A stretch of DNA of 64,000 nucleotides from Turbatrix aceti (taxonomy: Eukaryota; Nematoda; Chromadorea; Rhabditida; Panagrolaimidae): NCBI GenBank assembly GCA_963969345.1, contig OZ017769.1:4464816-4528815 (forward strand), given 5' to 3'. Below the pieces are notes generated by a model. It searched no databases. It had not been told where the DNA came from and saw nothing but the letters and a program-made list of their open reading frames with translations. The translations under genes were made by a program, and so were the position numbers. Position 1 is the stretch's first letter, and the number at the start of each line of letters is the position of its first letter. This document shows, piece by piece, positions 22,515 through 34,500 of this stretch.

Positions 22515-25500
22515 TGCTTTGCCCGAGGACGTGTCCCGGCCTTCGAGCGCGGCAAGCGTGGTTGACGCCTGGCAGCGGAGGCCGATAAAGCCCTCTGGGC
22601 ACCTGCACATTGGCTGTCTGCCTTCGTACTGCAGACATTCCCCGCCGTTGAAGCAGAAGTCAAAGCACGTCGCAAAGTGACACGTCACGCCGGTGAATCC
22701 GATCGCGCAATCGCAGCTGGCGACCCGGTTGGTTGGGGAGTCGCCGGAAATGCAGCGTCCTCCGTTTTCGCAGGTGAGCGATGAACAGTTGAATGCCGAG
22801 ACGCGCCGGCATGCAGGTGGTGCCAGGCCAGGTGGGCAGGTGCAGCCGGATTTGTCACAAGGTGCGCCGTTTGCGCATCCGCACGATGAACCGTCTTCCT
22901 CGCAGCGTAGGCCGGAAAAGTAGCGATGACAAGTGCATTTCCAGGTTTTAGAATCCACGAGCTCGAAGGATTTTGTGCCTTTGGAACTGCAGTATTCCGC
23001 GCCCGTCTGGGATATTTCACATTGCAGTCCTTTGAACGCAGAATGGCAAACGCAGCTCGCGCTTCCGTCCAGCGCAGGAACACAGGTGCCACCGTTCAGG
23101 CAGAAAGCAGCCGCGTCGGCGTCGGCGTCGCAGACTGTCTTCTCGCAGCGTTCACCGTGAAAACCAACCGGACAGACGCAGGACGGTGTAGTGCTATTAC
23201 GCATACAGGAGCCTCCATGAAGACAAAAATTCTTACACAGATCCACCCTGCACCCAGGACCGGTAAAGGTCGGTGGACACACGCACTGCCGACGATCCTG
23301 ACACCGGCCTCCGTTGGAGCACACAATCTGACGATCGTCAAGCCCAACACAGTTCTCGCACCTACGGCCCGAGAATCTCGGCGGACAGACGCAGAAGGGC
23401 AAAGACTTGTCCGCGTAGTTGCAGACGCCGCCGTTGAAGCAGAAGCCCTTGCACGTCGTTGGATCGTCGCGGAAGAACTGGTCGCAGGCTGCGCCGTGCC
23501 AGCCCGCATCGCACTCGCATTTGGGCTGTCCGGTGAGTGGATCGACCACGCAGCTGCCGTAGGCGCCGCAGAGCCCGGTACATTTGTACCTCTCGCATCG
23601 AGGCCCGGTGTACGCGTACGGACACTCGCAGATGGACTCCGAAGAAGGGTCCTCGTACTCGCGAAGACTCATACCGCCGTTCATGCACGGGTTACGCAGG
23701 GTCGCGTTGTGCAGCTGGCACGAGGGGTTCTCCACGTTCTTCCTGCACACGCATTGCAGCCGGGAGGGATCATCCGGCGTCGTAGAACAAATGCCGTTGG
23801 GGCCGCAGGGTTCACCACCGCAGAATTTGAGCGTCGGAGGTGCCAGAATGCACATTGGCCCATTGTTGACCACGGTGCACGGAAGGCCGCCGCACTGCCC
23901 CGGCTCGCATCTTTTATACCCGGCGACAAAGACGCCGTGCTGCCTCGAGGGATGAGCCATGAACAGTCGGTTGCCAAAGACGCCAGCGTACTTCTGCACA
24001 CTGCCGAGTTTGTGATCCAGCTTTGGACTGAACTTGTGGAAGTGCCGGATAGCCAGGTGCGAATGGCTGTTGCTCGTCGCGTCCCGCACGAGGTAATAAA
24101 TGTGGTCGTCAAACATCGCAGCTGCCAGGGGTCTTAGCCGGCCTCCGTTCGTGATTCCCAGTCGGAGGAGGGTCCGTCGATCGCCGCCGTCAAAGTGGAT
24201 GGTTTCGATGCTCGCTTTGTGGGGATCGACCCAGTAGAGTCGCTGGTTCGGCTCGTCCACGATGAGCGACGTCGGAGTGTAGACGTCCTCGAAGGCGATT
24301 ACCTTGCGCTGACTACCGTCGAGCAGCGTGCTGTCGATTGCCGGGAACGGAGCGTCCAGGGACAGGAAAAGTCGTCTGAAACCCCAAAAAAATGAATTCA
24401 CGGGAAAAAACAAAAGTTGTTCAGCGAGCAAAAATCCACGTGTCGAATTTCGAGCGAGTTGACTCGATTCGAAAATCCTTGAGTTAGATTTTGAACCACT
24501 CGACTCGAAATTTTATTTCGAATTTTTCATATTTTTCTATTTTTTTGAATAAAAAAAGTTTTTTAAATAAAAAAAAATTTATTACAAATAAAAAAAATTT
24601 AAATAAAAAAGTTTTTTTGAATAAAAAAGTTTTTTTGCATACGAAAAAAAAATATTTTGAATAAAAAAACGATTCAAAAATCCATTTTTTTTTCAGAAAA
24701 ATTGTAGAAAATTTGACTGGACTTGATCGAAAACTCACAACTCGCTCAAATTCAAGCGCTCGAAAAACAATTCTGTTTTAAAAAAACCTACCCAACGACC
24801 GGAGCAACAGCGATGCTGGAAACGACGTGGAGATCTTCGTGGATAATAATCACGGCCTTTTCAGGGTTGTACCTAGACGCAACCGTGACAATAGACTGCC
24901 GCGTGATAGGGTTGAACTCGACGAAATAAAGATTCTCGTTGATCCAGTCGTACGCCAGCAGCGTTCGTTGGTAGGAAGGAGCACTGGAGTGTTCTTCATC
25001 GCCTGATTTGCTCCTCTTTGTCCTGCTTTTTTCTTGATCCGCGGTAATCTCCACGGATCCGTCCGTTTTGAGCCACATTTCCGATACATCTCCATCGGGA
25101 CCGATGAAAAAATCCACGTCCCTCGCCTGGTGCGGCTGGGGTGCAAGGACCAGTCCCGTGAGACTAAACATGGTCACGTTGCCATTCAAACCAAAAATAT
25201 ATCCACGAGCTGTGTGAGGATCCATGGCGCGGCACCGAGATCCCGGTAACTCCCGGGCTTTTTCGTCGCCCCCGGTTGCGAAGAATCCCGGTAGACAGGC
25301 GCACCTGGGCCCGGTGGGAATGCAAAGCTGGGAACAAGTGCCAAAGTTTGAGCAGGCATGCCGTCGACATTCTTCTTCATCAGAACCGTCGCCGCAATCA
25401 TCATCGCCGTTGCAGCGCAGCTTTGGGGATACGCAGCGACCGTTCGCGCATCGGAAAGAATTCACCCCGCACCGGAGCCGGCAGTACGCGTTGTTTTCAT

Positions 25501-28500
25501 CGGCACCGGAGATGCAATCCTGGACGCCGTCGCAGAAACCTGAATGCGGGTAGCAGTGGAAGTCGGATTCACCGCACAGGAGATGGCCAGGTGGGCAGTC
25601 TGCGACCGTCGTCGCCGTGCAGTTGGCTTCGTCCGCTGAGTTGGGACAGTCGGGGATGCCGTTGCAGACGTCGCCCGGCATCACGCATTGGTAGAAGTTG
25701 TGCTCTTTCACGCGGGGCAGGCCTTGGTTGCAGGCGAAGTATTGCGCGAAGAAATCCGGCTTTTCTGTCGTGCAATCTGAAAAAAAGCAACAACATGGGT
25801 CACGTTCGTGTTCGTACATGTTCGTTCGCGAACAAATTCAAAATTTGTTGTTCATGTTTGTTCATAAACATTTTTTTTTAAAATTACGTTGTTCAAATTC
25901 GTTCACGAACATTTCTAAATTTTTCGAACGTACAATAAGAAAAAAATAAGCCACCAATTTTGGGTACATTTAGAAAAATGAAGTCAAAAATGCTGTTTTT
26001 TGATTAAAAAAAACGATAAAAAAAGTCGCACTGCTTTTTTCTTGGAAAAAAATGTACGAAAACTGTTACAAAAATCAAATTACGTATTTCTGCCTGAATT
26101 AACAAAATTTGGCCCAAATGGTAAAAAAAATGTTCGATGTTCGTTCGTGTTCGTAAGCGAACGTAAACAATGATTTTCATGTTCGTTCGGTTTTGTAAAT
26201 AAAATTTGCCAAACATTTATATTCGCCCCTGAACAATATTTTTTTTTGAATATTCACCCCCCCCCCCTGGCGCCGATTTCTCTCGGCAGAAGTCAACTCA
26301 CCACAAAGCTCCTCATCGCTGCCGTCCACGCAGTCCGGCAACCCATCACAAACCTGCGCGGCTGGTATACACTTGCTGGAAGGCACACGGCAGGCAAAGG
26401 TGTCTTTTGCACACTTGTCGCACCCAGTCTCGTCGCTGTAGTCGTCGCAATCCACTTTGCCGTCGCACTTGGAAGACGAGGCGTTGTAGCACGCGGAGAA
26501 GTCGTCGCACGACATCAGTCCCTGCGCGCAGTGTCCACCGTCCAAACCAGAATCAGTCTCGGTGGACGAAATCGCATCGCAGCCGGCTTCATCGGATCGG
26601 TCCGTGCAATCGGCTTCTCCATCGCAGCGAAATTGCGCGAGAATGCATTTCTTATCTGAGAGACAGGTAAATTGTTGGTCAGTGCAGACATGCGACATCG
26701 GTCCACAGCTGGACTCGTCCGAATTGTCCGGACAGTCGGCGGCGCCGTCGCAGAGCCAGGAAAGTGGGATACATCGGCCGACAGAGCAACGATATTCGTA
26801 ATCCGAGCACGTTCGATTTGCTGAAAAAAAATGACCGTAAAAAGTGTTTGAACCCCGGTAAAAGGTGAATACGGTACCACACAACACTAAGGATTCGTCT
26901 TCGCCGTCGACGCAGTCGGGCTGGCCGTCGCAGAGGTGGATAGACTGCACGCATCGCCGGTCGAGGCCGGCACCACACGAAAAAGTCTCCGGAGGACACA
27001 ACGAAAATGACGCTAAAAAAGAGGATCAAGCAAAATCAGCAAATCCGGGGGGTGAGCTGGGGGCGACGAACCATTGCAGTCTTGTTCGTTTTCATCCTCG
27101 CCGTCGGGACAGTCGGATTCACCGTCACAGAGCCACGAACGAGAAAGGCACCGAATGGGAGTGGAATTCTTTGCGGAGTGGCAGAGAAAGTAGTTTGGCT
27201 CCGTGCATTTGGCAAAGTGGGTTGCTAAAACAATCAAAACAATCACGCCGCGCCGGGTCACAGCAGGGACACAGCAAAGCAACGACATCACACAAAAAAT
27301 CAAAAAAACAAAAAAATGCTGGCTCCCACAACGAAAACTAAAACCTACCACAATCCTTTTCATCCGCGCCATCGGAGCAGTCGTTTTTGCCGTCGCAGAG
27401 GGAAGTCAGCGGGACGCATTTTGGATCATTCGGGCACTTGAAATGATCCTCGCCGCATCCGTAGAGCTGGCAGATGGCAGGTGCCTCGTCTTCACCATCA
27501 GGGCAGTCTTTCCGGCCGTCGCAGATGAAATCCGCGCCAACGCAGTTTGTAACATTTGCGCGCCCCAGAGAGGGATCGCACATCATGTACCCCGGCGTGC
27601 AGTGATGCTTCGGGCAATCGTCCGGCTCATCTGAGAAGTCTAGACAGTCGTTCTGCCCGTCGCACTTCCAGTAGAAGGGAATGCACTTATAAGTCTTCTC
27701 GCAGACGAATTCAGTCGGGTTGCAGTCCGGCAGACAGCTTCCACCCTCGCTACGGAATCCCTTAGCGCAGAGACACTCGTAGCCCTCCTTCCGCTCGGGA
27801 GTCGGAATGCACAGGTTCTCGCAGCGATCTGGGCTGTCGCAGGGGTGCGCGTTGACGTCCTTCGCGTCAACTGACGGCGGGAGGCCCTGCTTCGCCGAGT
27901 GCAGGATTTTGATGCCCATCGGCTTGAAGCGCTGTCCGTCGACCAGCACCTTCCGCTCCTGGCCCCAGCGCTTGTTCACCGACTGAACGGTGCGGGTATT
28001 TGCTTCTGACCAGTAGAGAGTGTCTTCGAAGACGTCGATGGCAAAAACACGGCCGACTCCCTTGCCGATGATGACCCGACGATGTTTTCCGTTGTAGTCG
28101 CAGGAGGCGATGTAGTCGAGGTACGCGTCACCCCAGTAAAGTCGAGAAGCGGGAGCGTCGACGGCCAGAGCGTTCGGCCAGCGCAGGGAGGAATCAACAA
28201 TTGTCTGGGGCGATCGTCCGGCGAGGGTCATTCGGCCGATGTGGGGGGTCTTGCCCCAATCTGTCCAGAACAGGTATCCAGCTGCCGCGTCGCCTACGAT
28301 GGCTCTCGGTTCACCGAGAGGCAGTCCCTTCAGCAGAGTTCGTGCAAAACGTCCGTGTAGATCAGCAACAACGATAGAATGCGAATCCCGGTCGCACCAG
28401 TACAAATTGCGGCCCTTGTAGTCGACAAAAATTCCTTCAGGTGAGGTAACCGCGACGTGGTCGAGTTCGCGGTGGCCCACAACCTGACGAGCCTCGTCGT

Positions 28501-31500
28501 ACTCGATGACACCGACCACGCTCCCGGTGAGAGTGACATCGGTGTAGAAGATTCTGCGGCTCGAGACGTCGTAGTCGAGAGCGACACCGTTGGTCAGGTT
28601 GTTCGCCAGCACCTGGCGTGGACGACCGTTGAGGGCAAATGCCCGGACGAATTTTCGGTTGATAACAAGCAAAAGAGGTTCCTCGGATGTCGGACGGCGG
28701 CGGCAGAGTGTGGGTTTGTCTTCTTCAACCGCGTAGCCGTCGGCACAGGTGCACTGGCTGACTCGGCCGAACATGGAGCAGCCCTGGGAGCACGCGAACT
28801 CGTCGCATTCATATTGCGCTAAAAAAAACAACAGTATAACCCGTTCAGCGATATAGTGGACAAAATTGTTCACAATCGTTAGTTTTTGTGAACAAAATTT
28901 GTGAAACGTTCGTTTTTCCCGTCCCAGTTCAAAAATCTCATTTAAGCCAAAACTTACAAATACAAGTGTGATTGGTCGCCGGATCAATGACCATGCCCGG
29001 TTCAGTGCACTCGCAACGATAACCGTACTTCTTCTGCACGCAGCGGTCCTCGCAAGGCTGATTTCGCGTGCATGCGTCTTTCTTGCACGCCGCCTCATCC
29101 GACCAGTCTCCGCAATCGTTTTTCTTGTCACAGAGCAGATCCTCGCTGATGCAGACCCCGTTCTGGCACGCAAACTCATTCGCAGCGCAGTGCCTTCTGT
29201 AGAGCGCACCACACGCGTCCACGCTTTCGTCAGAGGCGTCGCGGCAATCAGCGATGCCGTTGCAAGTCCAGTTTCGGAACACACATTGTCCCGAGGCGCA
29301 GCGGAATTCGTTGGAGCCACAGGTGCGATGAGTACAGCCGGCAGGCTCGTCAGAGCCGTCCCAGCAGTCGGTTTCTCCGTCGCAGTAATTGCGAAGAGGA
29401 ATGCAATCATACGTAGCGGCGCCTTTCTGCCGGGCCGCGCACTGGAATTCCGAAGAACGACAGGCGAAACTCGCGAAGACAGATGTGCAATTTTCCTCGT
29501 CGGAGCTGGGGCTCTGGGGCGAGGGCGCGTCGAGGCAGTCGTTGGAGCCGTCGCATCGGAATGCCTTTGGCACGCAGTCCCCGTTTCTGCATCGGAATGA
29601 CGTCGTCACGTTGCAAATCCTAAAAAAAAAGGAATGAACCTTGTTTGATGACGAAAAAGTGAATACGGTATTTTTTTTCAAAATTTTTGTGTTTCGCATT
29701 TTCAGAAAAAAAATTGACTCATTTTTTGCAAAAACAAATACCAACTTTTTTGGCAGACTTATGAATCAATTTTTCTGGCTAGACGTAAAAATTTTGTGCT
29801 GAGGAAAGAAATATGTGTTTTGTCTGATTCTGTAACCGGGAAAAATAATCATGTACCTCCTCTGCCCTACAACAAAAAGCCAGAAAAAGAAACAAAAGAA
29901 GAAACAAAATTGAGTGATGACGACGCCCCCGGAAGAAGCAGACGTGAGTCAGAAGGTAATGTAAGAAACTGGGCGGTGCTGTTTGAATAGAGTAACTCGA
30001 GGTCCTTTTCGTGGTATGTACATAAACGCTTCTGATTCCGAGGTAAATTTTATACTTCATCCCAAAAAAGGTTTTCTTGAGCCATGAATTGCTGGTTGAT
30101 CACCCTCATCGTTGCCGTCTTTGCGGTTGCGTCTTTTGGAGCGCCGAAGACGACTACACATCCGTCATCTTCGTCAAGTAGTTCTCCAACAACGACCTCT
30201 CTAGAGCCCGATCCACCGTCCACGACAGAAGCGCCACTTTCAACAAAGCCGTCCACGAAAAACCCAAACAATCTGACGTCTTCCTCGCAGGAGCCATCCA
30301 CCACGGCTCCCCCCTCACCAAAGCCCACCCAGGAAACAAATCCACTTTCGTCGACTTTGAACTCGGCGGCTGAGACATCGCAAACCGACTCGTCGACCGT
30401 AGTCTCTGATCCAAGTGATTCCAGCGCGGTGACAGGATTCTACTTTAGCACCCTGGTGGTCGGAACAATGCTCCTAAATCTTTGAATCTGTGAGTCCATC
30501 CCCGGACGACAAGCAAACGTATGTTGTCCCTCGTTGAAAAAAAAAGAAATAAACCGTAACACAAAAAAATATTTGAAAACTCACGATTTGCAATTAGCTT
30601 CATCCGATGCGTCGATACAATCTGCGATTCCATCGCAGACCTTGAGATTGTCCACGCACTTTCCATCCGTCTTGCACGCCATTTCAAACCTCGTGTCACA
30701 GGCGTCGGGACAATCCCGCTCATCCGAGCCGTCCGCGCAATCCTCAGTGCCATCACAGACAAAACTCTTGGGCAAACACGTCCCCGAAGACTTGCACCTG
30801 AACTGGCCCTTGCAGCGCTTGTTCTTGGGCGGAGAAGTGTTGAACCTGTGCCGGACGGCAGTGGTCATGTCCGGGCAGGATTCTTCGTCCCATCCATCCC
30901 AGCAGTCGTCGTTGCCGTCGCAGAACCACTCCGCAACGATGCACTGCGTCGTCCGTGCGCAGTTGAGCATGGTCTTGTTGTGGTAGTGCTGCTCCGCGCA
31001 GTTACGCGTCGGACATCTTAGCTCGTCGGAAGCGTCTGCGCAGTCTTTTTCAAAGTCGCAGACCTTTCCGCGGTCGATGCACTGCCCGCTGCGGCAGCGG
31101 AATTCATCGCCGCTGCACGTGCAGTTTTCTTCGTCCCGGAAGTTTCCGCAGTCATTGAATCGGTTGCAGCGCTTTGACAGGGGCAGGCACATTCCATTTC
31201 CACAGTCGAAGAATCCGCTTCGGCATGAACGACTCGCGCAGTAGCCTGGGTCTTCGTCCTCTCCGTCGGGGCACTCGGCGACGCCGTCGCAGGATTCTTC
31301 GTAGGGCACGCAGCGTCCGCTGGAAATACAGAGGAAGGATGCTGCGTCGCAGTTTTGCACCACGTCTTCTGGGACACAGGTTCGGCCGTCTGGATTCAGG
31401 CGACGACCCGTGCGACAGGCACAGGCGGGCAGAGCGTGTTCGTCGAGACGACACGTGTCCTGGCACATGAGCAGTTTTCCTGCTTCAGATTCGCATTTGT

Positions 31501-34500
31501 CGAGGACGCAGGTGGCGTTGTCGTCCGAAAAAACAGTGATTCCCAGCGGCTGTTCGACCAGATTTCCCTGGATAATGAGAGAATCGCTGCCGTCGAACTT
31601 GTTTACCCGAATCACGGCCCGATGAACCCAGTCGGTGTAGAATAAATCATCGCGGAAAAGCGCCAGTGAAAATGGGTGCGCAGGGAAAATAGTGCCATTG
31701 TCATCCACGCTCGCATCGTCGGCACTTGTGTTGTTGACCGCCGAGATGACCTGCCTATTGGCGCCATCGTAGTCGCAGCGTTCGATTTTGTCGAGTCTGG
31801 CATCAGACCAGTAGAGTTTCTTAGCTTCGACGTCGACAGCGATGGCATTTGGCGTTCGAATTTCAGAAGTGATAATAGTCTCGTGACGATATCCGCTGAA
31901 ATACACCCTGCTGATAGCCGGTTTGTCACCTCGCCAGTTCGTATAAAATATGAGCATCTCGCAGGGATCGACCGCCAGCCCCCGGGGCCTGTCCGCGCGG
32001 CTCAGCTTCACAACAACGCTCGGCTTTTTTGGATACGCTGCGCGATCATCTTCGGCAACAGATACGCGCTGGATAGACGAGTTTGTCACAAAGTACACGT
32101 CGCGGTGAATGCGATCGAAGGCCAGGCCCTCCACGTGGGAGACGTCCTCGACAATGACGGTGTATTCGGAATCGTCGAGTTTGACAGCAACAATCCGGTT
32201 GGTCCGGATGTCGCTGAAGATGGCCTGAGAACGGTCGTTGTCTGCGACGATGGCGATCGGGCTTCGGAGCAGTTCTTTGTTTGTGATGGGCTTGTAGGCT
32301 GTGAGGAGCTCCCTGCGCTCCATGGCCAGGTTCAATGATTGGTGGGAATCGTCTATGTCGGTTGAGCCGAAGGTGGGCGCGAAGACGATCGACATGTCTC
32401 GGATGTACGCAATGAACGATTTGTACACTAAAAAGGAAATTTTTCGAATTCGTTTTATTTTTTAATTAAAAAAATTAAAATAAGAAATTAAATTTGTATA
32501 AGAAATAAAAAAATTAAATTTAAATAAAAAATAAAAAAAAATTAAATTTAAATAAGAAATAAAAAAATAAATTTAAAAAAGAAATAAAAAAATTTGTTAA
32601 AAAATTTTCTTATTGAATTTTTATAATTTTTTTTAATTTTTTTTTTAACAAATTCAAATTTTTTTTTTGAATTTTTAAATTTTTTTTAAACAAATTCAAA
32701 TTTTTTTTTTAATTAAAAATAAATTTGTTTTTAATTTAAAAAAAAAATTTAAAAGTGAATATTTTGTTTAAAAAAAAGTTTTTCTTTTTTTAATTCTTAT
32801 ATAAAAAATTATAAACGTTTTTTTAGTTATTAAATATGTGTTTTTTGTGGTTTTTGGTTGTTTTTTAAGTAAATGCAAGTAAATTTATTAATAAATGTGT
32901 TTTTAGAAAAACAAAAAAAAATTTAGTAAAAAATATATTTTATTTGAAAAAACGTTTTTTCTCGTGAAAAAACTCACTTTGACAGGTCTTCTGATCAGCA
33001 TTCAACTGACTATGAACGCATTGACAAGAATGACCCCTTCCCGGACCCTTGAAATAACAAATCTGTTCACATCCGCCATTGTTGGTCTTGCACGGATTGT
33101 CTTTGCCTTCACCAAGTTTCCGGTTGATAGTCGTCATCTCCCGGACGTCAGCGGTCATGCTTAGCGCCATGCGCTCCGTCTCATTGGCAGCGGTTCCATC
33201 AGGCCGTAAGTCAAACCGGTACACCTGCTTGCGCAGTGCGTAGAACAACGCGTCATCAATCACGGCAATCGTGCCGGGACCGACCCACGAGGTTGTACGC
33301 AGGTCAAAGCATGCATCTCCGTTGTAGTCACAGGAAGCGATTTTTCTCTGCAGATTGGACGCGAAAATCAGTCTTTTCCGTGCCGGATCAACCGCGAGTG
33401 CCGTAATCAGAGGATTGTTATTTACAACACTTTTCACGTGTCCGCCGTCGAAGTGGCATCTCATGGCACCGTTTCTAGACGCCCAGAAGAGGTATCCAGC
33501 GATCGGGTCGATGACCAGGTTGCTGGCGGTTTCGTTCATCATTCGGAGCACCGAGTGCCGTAGATCGTCGGCGCGGGGATGGATGAGTTCAATCTGCGTG
33601 CTTAGGAGACGTCCCGGCACGAAAGATGATACGTACACGTACCCGGTGATCGGATCTACGGCGACGCCAGAGAGACGAGCGCTGCTGCCGATGAAGACCT
33701 TCCGCATCGACGCCGGGTCGCCCAGGGTCATGGCGAAGAGGATGTTGACCTTCGTATCAATAACATACGCCACCGAAGGCCTCCCCGGCTGCGAATCCAC
33801 CGCAATGAGTCGAGGTGTCACGGCGGCGGCTTCGTTGGAGGAGATCGGCAATGGCACAACATCGGTCGAATTCGCTGGCTGGGTGGAATCAGCGTCGGCA
33901 AAAGAAATCTCGCCGCCCGTAGCCAACAAAACCAGCCGGCGATCAGCCAGGTCACATTTGGAACCAGATTGGACGTATCCGTCGGAGCACGCGCACTTGT
34001 ACTCTCGGTAGGCCCGAAGGCACATGTGGTCGCACGCGAGACGGGTACAAGCATCCTGTTCCTGCTCTTCGGAGGACGTGGACGGCGCGAAGGAGTCACC
34101 GGTGAGGCGGTCCATGATTTTCATCGCTACGAGACCCGTGTTGTTGGATCGCAGCTCGCGGTAGGAGCTTCTAAAAAGCAATACGGTAAGAACCAGGGAC
34201 AAAAAGAGGTTTAATTTTGACGCCCGAAAATATGAAATTTTTTGGGAAAACAATTTTTCAACCAATTTTCATTAAAAATAAGAAACAAAATTTTAAATTT
34301 AAAAAAATTAAAAAAAAAATTTTTTTTATTTTAAAAAATTTTAAAATAAAAAAAATTTAAAAAAAAAATTTAAATAAATAAAAAAAAATGAACATTGAAA
34401 ACAAATAATAAAAAATAATTAAAAAAATAAAAAATAAAATAAAAAATAAATTTTAAAAAATTGCTTAAAAAATTTATTTTATTTTTTTTGTCATTTTTTA

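Larger units (their letters stand above)
29085..31355 (-). other. LRP1 LA cluster III (10 repeats)
   Basis: Six repeats in exon 11 and four in exon 12, divided by the intron that hosts a nested gene. The repeat spanning [14 protein letters not shown] is enlarged; the others are regular, e.g. [16 protein letters not shown] and [20 protein letters not shown], the latter with a loop insertion. Confidence 0.85.

Noticed and set aside
22926..24137. A 403-residue + strand frame opposite LRP1
   Set aside because: It is the antisense shadow of the cysteine-rich EGF exon (24375-22296), where GC-rich codons suppress stops on the other strand.
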